A stretch of DNA of 5,225 nucleotides from an uncultured Collinsella sp. (GTDB lineage: Bacteria > Actinomycetota > Coriobacteriia > Coriobacteriales > Coriobacteriaceae). Below, one piece after another: positions 1 to 5,225 of this stretch. The stretch's first letter is position 1. Every line of letters starts with the position of its first letter. The notes beneath the pieces are model-generated. The model made no database searches. It was not told the DNA's origin and saw only the letters and a program-made list of their open reading frames with translations. Location: positions 1 through 5,225 of the forward strand of contig CABUWD010000133.1 of NCBI GenBank assembly GCA_902495155.1. The letters are read 5' to 3'. The position numbers and the translations under genes were made by a program.

Positions 1-759
1 CGCATTACAGCCGGTATTGGACAGGTGCACGGTAGCCGTGGCAACCAGAAGCTGCTTTCCAATACCGATAACGCCCCCGATCGCGAGCTCGAGTACCTCG
101 ATTTATTCCAAAACCACCCGGTCGATGGCATTGTGCTGGTGGCAACCATGATCACCGACGAGCACCGTCGCGCGATTGAGTCGTGCCGTGTGCCCATTGT
201 GTTGATCGGCCAGCATGTCGAGGGTGCGGCGTGCGTCTATCACGACGATTACGAGGCTGCCTTTGAGCTGGGCCACGCGCTTGCGGGTCGTGTGGACGGC
301 AAGATTGCCTACATCGGGGTTACCGAGGAGGACCGCGCGGCCGGTTATGACCGCCGTCGCGGTTTTGAGGCCGGCTTGCGCGCCGCGGGTAACCCGCTCG
401 ATGCCGCCTTGATTCGCCTGGGCTCGTTTACACTCGACTCGGGCTATGGTGCGGCGCGTGAACTGCTTTCTGCCGCTCCCGATGTTTCGTTTATCGCCTG
501 CGCGACCGACACCATGGCGGCGGGCGCGCTGCGTGCCATCGATGAGGTTCGCGGTATGGGCGAGGGCATACACCGCGTGAGCGGTTTTGGCGACAACGCG
601 TTTTTGCGCGCGCTGACGGGCGGCATTCCCACCGTGCATTATGGCTACCTGACCAGTGGCGTCGAGGCGACCAATATGTTGCTCAACACGCTCGATGGCG
701 TGGAGGGGGAGAGTGGTCTAAAGACGCTCAAGCTCGGCCATCAGCTCATGAATGTCTAG
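1..759 (+). CDS. LacI/GalR-family transcriptional repressor, 5'-truncated by window edge (probable ScrR-like sucrose regulator)
   Basis: The frame is open from base 1, so the gene starts before the window; the GTG at 25 is an internal valine codon, not a start. The visible 252 residues are the periplasmic-binding-protein-like effector domain of a LacI/GalR regulator. Landmarks are HPVDGIVLVATMI, the ligand-domain segment with RRRGFEAGL, the ATDTMAAGALRA stretch (the usual ND-x-MA-x-GA position), and SGFGDNAF (the usual GFDD position). LacI proteins are about 330-345 residues, so roughly 80-90 residues are missing, including the N-terminal helix-turn-helix. It lies 183 bp upstream of the sucrose permease gene on the same strand, and two LacI-type operators sit in that gap. 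This makes it the likely repressor of the sucrose genes, responding to a sugar or sugar phosphate. Family assignment is firm; the effector and the name ScrR are inferred from context only. Confidence 0.9.
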   Translation, partial: RITAGIGQVHGSRGNQKLLSNTDNAPDRELEYLDLFQNHPVDGIVLVATMITDEHRRAIESCRVPIVLIGQHVEGAACVYHDDYEAAFELGHALAGRVDGKIAYIGVTEEDRAAGYDRRRGFEAGLRAAGNPLDAALIRLGSFTLDSGYGAARELLSAAPDVSFIACATDTMAAGALRAIDEVRGMGEGIHRVSGFGDNAFLRALTGGIPTVHYGYLTSGVEATNMLLNTLDGVEGESGLKTLKLGHQLMNV

Positions 760-794
760 GCTTTGGGCATTTCTGTGTGCCTCCGACCCCTCAT

Positions 795-807
795 ATTTGC
801 CGCAAAT
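795..807. repeat. 13-nt perfect palindrome in the scrA upstream region
   Basis: ATTTGCCGCAAAT reads as ATTTGC, a central C, then GCAAAT, a perfect 6-bp inverted repeat around one base. It lies 40 bp before the first LacI-type operator. With a one-base centre it cannot form a useful RNA hairpin, so a dimeric protein-binding site is more plausible than a terminator. It does not match the flanking operators, which have an even centre on CG. The bound factor is unknown, and chance occurrence cannot be excluded. Confidence 0.3.
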
Positions 808-846
808 CTACCATTCGCCGGCCTATTCCTACCGTTCACCGCAATA

Positions 847-861
847 TGAAAACGATTACAG
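847..861. promoter_or_regulatory. LacI-family operator O1 upstream of scrA
   Basis: TGAAAACGATTACAG. Bases 847-860 fit the dyad TGnAAnCGnTTnCA, with the CG centre typical of LacI/GalR and cre-like sites. The same 15 bases recur at 873-887. The likely ligand is the LacI-family protein encoded just upstream. A global cre-binding regulator is possible, because the sequence also fits the loose cre consensus. Confidence 0.75.
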
Positions 862-872
862 ACATATGAAAC

Positions 873-887
873 TGAAAACGATTACAG
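873..887. promoter_or_regulatory. LacI-family operator O2 upstream of scrA
   Basis: This is an exact 15-base copy of the first operator, TGAAAACGATTACAG, with centres 26 bp apart. Its right arm merges into another small palindrome, TTACAGTGTAA (882-892). It lies about 55 bp before the scrA start codon, where a bound repressor would block initiation or promoter clearance. I could not place a convincing -35/-10 pair here. The best -10-like hexamer, TACAGT at 883-888, overlaps this operator but has no good -35. Confidence 0.75.
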
Positions 888-925
888 TGTAAGTGTCAAA
901 GATGGCCGGGTGCAGATGCGCCCGT

Positions 926-938
926 TGGAGGAAAGGGA
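926..938 (+). promoter_or_regulatory. Ribosome binding site of scrA (decides the start)
   Basis: GGAGGAAAGGGA is a purine-rich Shine-Dalgarno region ending a few bases before ATG 943. It favours that ATG over the in-frame GTG at 910, which would lie upstream of it and add eleven residues with no counterpart in EIIB domains. Confidence 0.8.
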
Positions 939-942
939 AGTC

Positions 943-2343
943 ATGGACTACCGCAAATCAGCCCAAGAGGTGCTCGACAACATCGGTGGCGCCGGCAACG
1001 TTGTTTCGGCCGCACACTGCGCCACGCGTCTGCGCCTTGTGATTGCCGATAACGCCAAGGTCGACAAGGAGGCCCTCGAGAATATCGACGGCGCCAAGGG
1101 CGTCTTTGAGGCCCAGGGCCAGCTCCAGATTATTTTTGGCACTGGCACCGTCAACAAGGTCTACGACGAGTTCATTGCGCTCAGCGGCGTCGAGGCTGCC
1201 ACCAAGGCCGAGGTCAAGGAGGCAGCGGCGCAGCAGCAGAACATCTTTATGCGTGCCATTAAGGTGCTCGGCGACGTCTTTGTCCCCATCATCCCCGCCA
1301 TCGTGGCCTCGGGCCTGCTGCTGGGCATTATGAGCGCCCTCAACTTTATGGCCTCCAACGGCTTTATCGCGCTCGACACCAATAACTTTATTTATAAGAT
1401 TGCCGACCTGGTCTCGGGCACGTCTTTTGGCATTCTGCAGATCCTGATCGGTTACTCCGCGGCTAAGGCCTTTGGCGCCAACCCGTACCTGGGCGCCGTC
1501 GTCGGCGGTGCATTCATCAACTCCTCGCTGCAGAGCGCCTACACGGTTGCCTCCGAGGGCGTGCAGACCATGGTCACCGTCATTCCCGGTGTGTACAGCT
1601 TTGAGTGGGTCGGCTATCAGGGCCACGTGATCCCCATCGTTATCGCCTGCGCCATCCTCGCTTTCTTGGAGAAGCGTCTCCACAAGGTTGTCCCTGAGAT
1701 GTTCGACCTCTTTGTGACCCCGCTCGTCTCCGTGTTCGTGACCGTGCTCGTAACGCTCGTTGCCGTCGGTCCCATCTTTGTCTGGGCTGAGAACGCCATC
1801 CTCGGTCTGATTCAGACCCTGCTGACCCTGCCCTTCGGCATCGGTTCCTTTATCGTCGGCCTGTTCTATGCTCCCACGGTCGTTACCGGTATCCACCAGA
1901 TGTACACCGCCATCGACCTGGGACAGCTCGCCCAGTATGGCGTGACCTACTGGCTGCCCATCGCCAGCGCTGCCAATATCGCCCAAGGTGGCGCCGCGCT
2001 TGCCGTTGCCTTTAAGACCCGCGATGCCAAGATTAAGGGCCTGGCGCTTCCTTCGGCTCTGTCCGCCTTCATGGGCATTACCGAGCCCGCCATCTTTGGC
2101 GTGAACCTTCGCTTCTTTAAGCCCTTCATCGCCGGCTGCATCGGCGGCGGTTGCGGTGCCCTGGTCTGCGCGCTCACTTCACTGGCTGCTTCTGGCACGG
2201 GCGTTACGGGTATCTTCGGTATCCTGCTGTGCCTGGCCCAGCCCGTGCAGTACGCGATCATGTTTGCGGTCGCCGCGCTGGTTTCCTTTGCCGTCTCGTT
2301 TGTCCTGTACAAGGACGAGCCCAAGGCTTCCGAGCAGGCCTAA
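943..2343 (+). CDS. scrA: PTS sucrose transporter subunit EIIBC
   Basis: This is a 466-residue membrane permease that takes up sucrose and phosphorylates it to sucrose-6-phosphate during transport. Residues 1 to about 80 form the EIIB domain, with the phosphocysteine C26 in SAAHCATRLRL. An Ala/Glu/Lys/Gln-rich linker leads to the EIIC domain from about residue 100, which has many hydrophobic segments beginning at VFVPIIPAIVASGLLLG. EIIC carries the family signatures GIHQMYTAID (H318) and GITEPAIFG (378-386, E381), followed by VNLRFFKPFIAG. This pattern matches sucrose-type EIIBC (ScrA) rather than EII of glucose itself. There is no C-terminal EIIA domain; the protein ends shortly after the last hydrophobic segment with KDEPKASEQA, so phosphate must come from a separate IIA protein. 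The start at 943 is chosen for its RBS. Two LacI-type operators precede it and the sucrose-6-phosphate hydrolase gene follows. Related disaccharide permeases (e.g. trehalose) share the fold, but the GH32 neighbour supports sucrose. Confidence 0.93.
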   Translation: MDYRKSAQEVLDNIGGAGNVVSAAHCATRLRLVIADNAKVDKEALENIDGAKGVFEAQGQLQIIFGTGTVNKVYDEFIALSGVEAATKAEVKEAAAQQQNIFMRAIKVLGDVFVPIIPAIVASGLLLGIMSALNFMASNGFIALDTNNFIYKIADLVSGTSFGILQILIGYSAAKAFGANPYLGAVVGGAFINSSLQSAYTVASEGVQTMVTVIPGVYSFEWVGYQGHVIPIVIACAILAFLEKRLHKVVPEMFDLFVTPLVSVFVTVLVTLVAVGPIFVWAENAILGLIQTLLTLPFGIGSFIVGLFYAPTVVTGIHQMYTAIDLGQLAQYGVTYWLPIASAANIAQGGAALAVAFKTRDAKIKGLALPSALSAFMGITEPAIFGVNLRFFKPFIAGCIGGGCGALVCALTSLAASGTGVTGIFGILLCLAQPVQYAIMFAVAALVSFAVSFVLYKDEPKASEQA

Positions 2344-2361
2344 GAGCTTTTGATTGAGGGG

Positions 2362-2392
2362 ATGCCCGCGGGTTGTATGCTCGCGGGCGTTT
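2362..2392 (+). terminator. GC-rich hairpin after scrA, weak intrinsic terminator
   Basis: GCCCGCG (2364-2370) pairs perfectly with CGCGGGC (2382-2388) around an 11-nt loop, and A2362/T2390 with a T-G wobble can extend it. Only three T residues follow at once (2390-2392), so termination is probably partial. It starts 19 bases after the scrA stop, a usual place for a terminator or a 3'-end-stabilising hairpin within a polycistronic transcript. Confidence 0.55.
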
Positions 2393-2401
2393 CCCGTATC
2401 T

Positions 2402-2430
2402 GGTGCCGATCTCTGGCGCCTTGTTACTTT
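2402..2430 (+). terminator. Second hairpin with T-rich tail between scrA and scrB
   Basis: GGTGCC (2402-2407) pairs with GGCGCC (2415-2420), six pairs including one T-G wobble, around a 7-nt loop. The tail TTGTTACTTT (2421-2430) follows. It is weaker than the preceding hairpin in stem length but has the better T-rich tail. It ends about 20 bases before the scrB start codon, so it would lie in the scrB leader. Confidence 0.4.
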
Positions 2431-2450
2431 CGATCCGTTAGGACTTTGAT

Positions 2451-3992
2451 ATGTCTAATGCACTTGGTCGCGACCTTGCAAAGCTGGTTGCTGCTGTTGA
2501 CGCTGCCGCCTCTGAGTGCGGTCATGGCGCGTATGGCCAGCACTTCCATATTATGCCGCCGGCGGGTTGGCTCAACGACCCCAACGGTCTTTGCCAAGCG
2601 GGCGGCGTGTTCCATGCCTATTTTCAGTATGCGCCGTTTGATGTAGAGGGTGGCGTTAAGGCCTGGGGCCATGCGACGAGTCGCGATCTTATGATGTGGA
2701 GCTACGTTGGCGCCCCGCTGCTGCCCGACGAGCCGTTCGATTGCCACGGTGTGTATTCGGGCTCCGCGCTTGCCGAGGACGGCCGCATTCGCGTACTGTA
2801 CACAGGCAACGTTAAACTCTCCGATGCAGACGGCACGTATGACTACGTCAATACCGGCCGCCGCGCCGATACTGTTTACGTCGAGAGCGTTGATGGCCTT
2901 GCCGGTCGGGAGTTCAGCCAAAAGCGCGTGGTGCTGGCGTCCGAGGATTATCCCGAGGATTTGACCTGCCACGTGCGTGACCCCAAGGTGTGGCGTGACG
3001 CGGACGGGCGTTATCACATGGTGCTGGGCGCGCGTCGTCGCGTGGATGGGCCTCATGTCGATAGTCGATTTTGCGCCATGCACGGCGAGGGTGCCGGACG
3101 CGATGTGGGCGAGATCCTGGTGTATGGCTCGGCCGATATGCTGAGTTGGGAGCTCGAGAGCCGCGTGTGCTCGCCCGAGCGCTTTGGGTTTATGTGGGAG
3201 TGCCCGGGGTATCTTGAGCTTAAGGCCGATGACGGTGTGCCGGTGAAGTTCCTGTCCTTCTCTCCTCAGGGGCTCGAGGGCGGTCGTTGGGACCGCGGCA
3301 ACGTGTACGCTGCTGGCTACATGCCTGTAACGGGCGACATTACCGGTGTTGACGGTACCTATGAGCTGGGCGAGTTCCGCCTGTGGGACGCCGGTTTTGA
3401 CTTCTATGCTCCGCAGGAGTTCACGGCTGAGGACGGTCGCCACATTCTGATCGGCTGGATGGGCATGCCCGATGAGCCGACCTATGGCAACGCACCCACC
3501 GTGGTGTGCGGCTGGCAGCACTGCATGACGGTGCCGCGTGAGCTTACAGCCGGTGCCGGCGGCGTGGTGCTGCAGCAGCCGGTGCGCGAGATCGAGCGCC
3601 ATTATGCCTCGGTGCGTGTGGGGGAGGGTTCGTTGGAGGTTGCCGGCGACACCTGCTTTGACGTTTTTGTTGACGGCGTCGACGGCACGTTTGCCGCGAC
3701 CGTTGATGGCGAGCTGGAGCTGTCGTTTGCGCCCGCCGAGGGCGAACTGCCCTCGCGCTTTGAGATGCGATTTACCGATGAAGGTCGCGCTTCTGCCGGC
3801 TGCGGTCGTACCGTGCGCTGGGAGCCCGTCGACGAGATTCGTAACGTGCGCATTGTCGGTGATGTCTCGTCGGTCGAGGTGTTTGTGAACGATGGCGTGC
3901 TCGCGTTTTCGACGCGCATCTACCCCGAGACCTATGGCGTGACCGTTGACGCTCCGTGTGCGAGCGTGACCTACCACGTGCTCAACATCTAG
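2451..3992 (+). CDS. scrB: Sucrose-6-phosphate hydrolase (GH32 invertase)
   Basis: This 513-residue cytoplasmic enzyme has no signal peptide, consistent with hydrolysing PTS-delivered sucrose-6-phosphate to glucose-6-phosphate and fructose. All three GH32 catalytic motifs are intact: the nucleophile D43 in WLNDPNG, the transition-state stabiliser D177 in HVRDPKVW, and the acid/base E250 in WECPGYLEL. SFSPQG (269-274) and FYAPQEF complete the five-bladed propeller signatures. The C-terminal part is the GH32 beta-sandwich, with the typical SVEVFVNDG (474-482) and STRIYPE near the end. The length is normal for ScrB. ATG 2451 has AGGA (2440-2443) seven bases upstream, and I see no credible earlier start. 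The gene follows scrA by 107 bp containing two hairpins, so it may be co-transcribed with attenuation. A substrate such as free sucrose or a short fructan cannot be excluded from sequence, but the PTS neighbour favours the phosphorylated sugar. Confidence 0.93.
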   Translation: MSNALGRDLAKLVAAVDAAASECGHGAYGQHFHIMPPAGWLNDPNGLCQAGGVFHAYFQYAPFDVEGGVKAWGHATSRDLMMWSYVGAPLLPDEPFDCHGVYSGSALAEDGRIRVLYTGNVKLSDADGTYDYVNTGRRADTVYVESVDGLAGREFSQKRVVLASEDYPEDLTCHVRDPKVWRDADGRYHMVLGARRRVDGPHVDSRFCAMHGEGAGRDVGEILVYGSADMLSWELESRVCSPERFGFMWECPGYLELKADDGVPVKFLSFSPQGLEGGRWDRGNVYAAGYMPVTGDITGVDGTYELGEFRLWDAGFDFYAPQEFTAEDGRHILIGWMGMPDEPTYGNAPTVVCGWQHCMTVPRELTAGAGGVVLQQPVREIERHYASVRVGEGSLEVAGDTCFDVFVDGVDGTFAATVDGELELSFAPAEGELPSRFEMRFTDEGRASAGCGRTVRWEPVDEIRNVRIVGDVSSVEVFVNDGVLAFSTRIYPETYGVTVDAPCASVTYHVLNI

Positions 3993-4014
3993 GCGATTCG
4001 TCGCATATCGGCGC

Positions 4015-4020
4015 TATACT
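4015..4020 (+). promoter_or_regulatory. Candidate -10 box TATACT
   Basis: TATACT is a five-of-six match to the sigma-70-type -10 hexamer and lies in the 96-bp gap after scrB. Initiation would be expected near 4026-4028. No clear -35 is present at 16-18 bp spacing (GGCGAT at 3992-3997 is poor), so this is a moderate call. It is supported by the lack of room for a promoter between the downstream hairpin and the next gene. Confidence 0.45.
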
Positions 4021-4030
4021 GCAGCCGTTG

Positions 4031-4072
4031 CCCACGATGCGGGGAACATCCGCATCGTGGGTTTTTGCTTTT
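4031..4072 (+). terminator. Strong Rho-independent terminator / leader attenuator
   Basis: CCCACGATGCGG (4031-4042) and CCGCATCGTGGG (4050-4061) form a perfect 12-bp stem with the 7-nt loop GGAACAT. TTTTTGCTTTT (4062-4072) follows directly. On the + strand this is a textbook intrinsic terminator and would end scrB transcripts. The opposite strand lacks a T-tract, so it is not bidirectional. The T-tract abuts the ribosome binding site of the next gene, so transcripts of that gene that start upstream must read through the hairpin. Confidence 0.88.
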
Positions 4073-4079
4073 GAAGGGG
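4073..4079 (+). promoter_or_regulatory. Ribosome binding site of the PLP-fold gene (decides the start)
   Basis: GAAGGGG ends nine bases before ATG 4089. An in-frame TTG at 4065 lies inside the terminator T-tract and ahead of this site, so ATG 4089 is the preferred start. Confidence 0.7.
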
Positions 4080-4088
4080 CGGTACCGT

Positions 4089-5081
4089 ATGGGCGTACAG
4101 CAGATAGAAGAGGCCTGGGCTTTGAGGACCGGCGCGCGTGAGGCGCGGTTGCTTGCGGCCCCGCATGTGCCGGCAGCGCTGTCGCTGCTGGGTATTGTGC
4201 GTCCCAGTGACCGCCTGGTCGCGTTTGCCGATGACTTTGCCGATGCGTTTGTGCGCGGCTTTGATGGCTGCGATGTCGCGCTGGTAGGCTCGTCATCCGT
4301 TGAGGCGTTTGTCGCCGCGTCCGAGAACTTTGATGCTTCGTTTGATGCCGAGGTGCCGCACCTGTGGTGGTTTGTGAACTCCATCGGTGGCTTTGGCCTG
4401 CGTGTGCCCGACCTTCGCGCTCTGGGCCGCGCGGCGCGTGAGGCCCATGCGCTGCTGGTTGTGGACAATACCGTGGCGTCAGCTTTTGGCTGCGATTCGC
4501 TGCGTTTGGGTGCCGTGCTGTCGCTCGAGGCGCTCGATCGCGTGTGCGCCGGCAAGGCTCCGCGCAAGTTGGTTGCCGTATCGGTCGCGCGCTCGCAGCT
4601 CAAGCGCCATCGCGTGGATGCCGTGGCTGAGTGCGCGCATGCCCTGCTTGAGGGCTGTGGCTTGGCCAAGCTAGAAATGCCTGCTGACGAGGCCGGTGTG
4701 CTGGAGCGCGGGCTGGACTCGTTCGACGTCCGCATGCAGGCGCATTTCGACCGCGCCCGTGCGCTGGCCGAGTATCTGGCCGCCAACGAGATGGTGCGCA
4801 ACGTGCGCTATCCCGGGCTGAGCTCGCATCCCGACCATGCGGGTGCAACGGGAATCCTCGAGCATGGTTTTGGCCCGGCAGTTGAATTTGACCTTATCGA
4901 GCGTAGCGCGGGAGAGCTGTTCGTCGCTTTGCCGGGGGAGTTTCGCACATCGCCTGCCGGCGGCGCAACGACGCGTCTTTCGGCCCCACGCGGCAAGCAG
5001 GGGAGCACCATCCGCCTCTTCGCCGGTACCGACGACCCCTTGATCGTGGCCTCCACCCTAGATAATGCCCTCCGCAACTAG
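4089..5081 (+). CDS. Divergent Cys/Met-metabolism PLP-fold protein (cystathionine gamma-synthase-like), probably lacking the catalytic lysine
   Basis: This 330-residue protein resembles the trans-sulfuration family (MetB, MetC, MetY-like), whose members are usually about 380-400 residues. Family-like features are VVDNT (125-129, with D126 in the position that contacts the PLP ring nitrogen), the following LRLGA, a C-terminal domain with RMQAHFDRARALAEYL and RYPGLSSHPDH (240-250), and IRL (308-310), whose R309 matches the substrate-carboxylate arginine. Key active-site elements are missing. The lysine normally 25 residues after that Asp, in an S-x-T-K context, aligns without gaps to R151 in LSLEALDR, and no S-x-T-K motif occurs elsewhere. 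The usual SGM phosphate-binding segment is replaced near APHVPAAL. The N-terminal region supplying the Y-x-NPT segment is shortened. The reading frame is intact, so this is not a simple pseudogene. It may be a non-catalytic paralogue or an enzyme with changed chemistry. The fold call is fairly sure; the function is unknown. Confidence 0.72.
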   Translation: MGVQQIEEAWALRTGAREARLLAAPHVPAALSLLGIVRPSDRLVAFADDFADAFVRGFDGCDVALVGSSSVEAFVAASENFDASFDAEVPHLWWFVNSIGGFGLRVPDLRALGRAAREAHALLVVDNTVASAFGCDSLRLGAVLSLEALDRVCAGKAPRKLVAVSVARSQLKRHRVDAVAECAHALLEGCGLAKLEMPADEAGVLERGLDSFDVRMQAHFDRARALAEYLAANEMVRNVRYPGLSSHPDHAGATGILEHGFGPAVEFDLIERSAGELFVALPGEFRTSPAGGATTRLSAPRGKQGSTIRLFAGTDDPLIVASTLDNALRN

Positions 5082-5127
5082 CTAAATCATCCTCGACTCC
5101 ATAAGTTGGGGGTGCGGACAGAAAGTT

Positions 5128-5158
5128 GGACCGCGGGGCGGTCCGGACTGGAGGTCCG
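5128..5158 (+). promoter_or_regulatory. Two short hairpins over the transposase leader and RBS
   Basis: GGACCGC (5128-5134) pairs with GCGGTCC (5138-5144) around GGG. Directly after it, CGGAC (5144-5148) pairs with GTCCG (5154-5158), which puts most of the Shine-Dalgarno GGAGG (5150-5154) in the loop and stem edge. Such structures in IS leaders can limit translation from read-through transcripts. That role is inferred here. Confidence 0.4.
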
Positions 5159-5159
5159 C

Positions 5160-5225
5160 ATGTACAGCAGGGAGAAGGTCGAGCTCTTCCTCCTGGCGAC
5201 GGAGGACGGCATGGGGCCGACCGCC
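5160..5225 (+). CDS. Transposase OrfA-like N-terminus (helix-turn-helix), partial
   Basis: ATG 5160 has the Shine-Dalgarno GGAGG (5150-5154) five bases upstream. The frame is open to the window edge, giving 22 residues that begin MYSREKVELFLLATEDGMGP. The start resembles the N-termini of IS3-type OrfA proteins, which commonly open with MYS and lead into a helix-turn-helix for binding the element's ends. The full protein, and the expected overlapping OrfB with its DDE integrase domain, lie beyond the window. The call rests on a short stretch plus the upstream terminal-repeat-like sequence. Confidence 0.6.
   Translation, partial: MYSREKVELFLLATEDGMGPTA

Larger units (their letters stand above)
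5113..5225 (+). mobile_element. Left end of a probable IS3-family-like insertion sequence, truncated by window edge
   Basis: From about 5113 the sequence TGCGGACAGAAAGTTGGACC has the look of an IS3-family terminal inverted repeat (a TG start and an internal GTTGGAC). It is followed 47 bases after the TG start by an ORF resembling the first transposase frame. The exact boundary, the right end and any target duplication cannot be seen. The element begins about 30 bp after the stop codon of the PLP-fold gene, in intergenic DNA. Confidence 0.6.

Noticed and set aside
910..942. GTG 910 as the scrA start
   Set aside because: It precedes the Shine-Dalgarno region at 926-938 and would add residues outside the normal EIIB N-terminus; ATG 943 fits both.
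958..1986. A 342-codon open frame on the minus strand opposite scrA
   Set aside because: The translation is a low-complexity Gly/Asp/His-rich product typical of antisense of hydrophobic membrane-protein codons, and scrA on the + strand is unambiguous.
2421..2450. A scrB promoter made of TTGTTA (2421-2426) and TTTGAT (2445-2450)
   Set aside because: The -10 would abut the ATG, so transcription would start inside the coding region and exclude the AGGA Shine-Dalgarno; the T-rich stretch is better read as the tail of the hairpin before it.
2424..3977. A 517-codon open frame on the minus strand opposite scrB
   Set aside because: It is a shadow of GC-rich codon bias: the + strand frame has full GH32 motifs, while the antisense translation shows no recognisable domain and runs opposite nearly the whole of scrB.
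3989..4801. A 270-codon minus-strand frame opposite the PLP-fold gene
   Set aside because: It is Ser/Ala/Arg-rich without domain features and crosses the strong + strand terminator and leader; the + strand frame has clear family motifs and an RBS.
5103..5129. AAGTTGG repeated at 5103-5109 and 5123-5129 as a target-site duplication
   Set aside because: Both copies are on the same side of the IS end, 20 bp apart; a target duplication would flank the element on opposite ends. Likely coincidence.

Overview
This window looks like chromosomal DNA from a GC-rich, gut-type Coriobacteriia actinobacterium, most likely Collinsella or a close relative. That placement rests on codon usage (Gly/Ala/Ile codons mostly ending in C or G), a phosphotransferase (PTS) sugar system next to a LacI-type regulator, and the general feel of the proteins. 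It is an inference, since there is no rRNA or other phylogenetic marker here.

Layout, all on the + strand. (1) Positions 1-759 hold the C-terminal three quarters of a LacI/GalR-family repressor; its DNA-binding end lies before the window. (2) Positions 760-942 are a regulatory gap with two identical 15-bp LacI-type operators (847-861 and 873-887), 26 bp apart, plus a separate 13-nt palindrome at 795-807. (3) Positions 943-2343 encode a sucrose-type PTS permease, EIIBC (scrA), with no IIA domain. (4) Positions 2344-2450 carry two consecutive hairpins. (5) Positions 2451-3992 encode a GH32 sucrose-6-phosphate hydrolase (scrB) with a complete catalytic triad. (6) Positions 3993-4088 hold a TATACT box followed almost at once by a perfect 12-bp hairpin and T-tract. 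(7) Positions 4089-5081 encode a short, divergent member of the cystathionine gamma-synthase fold that appears to lack the PLP-binding lysine. (8) From about 5113 to the window edge is the left end of a probable IS3-like insertion sequence, with the first 22 codons of its transposase OrfA.

The first three genes form a sucrose-use locus. ScrA imports and phosphorylates sucrose, using a IIA protein made elsewhere. ScrB splits sucrose-6-phosphate into glucose-6-phosphate and fructose. The regulator probably represses scrA, and possibly scrB, from the twin operators. No fructokinase or IIA gene is in the window. The PLP-fold gene is not obviously part of this pathway; its apparent loss of the catalytic lysine and its hairpin leader are the least ordinary features here. 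I see no CRISPR array, tRNA, rRNA or defence system.
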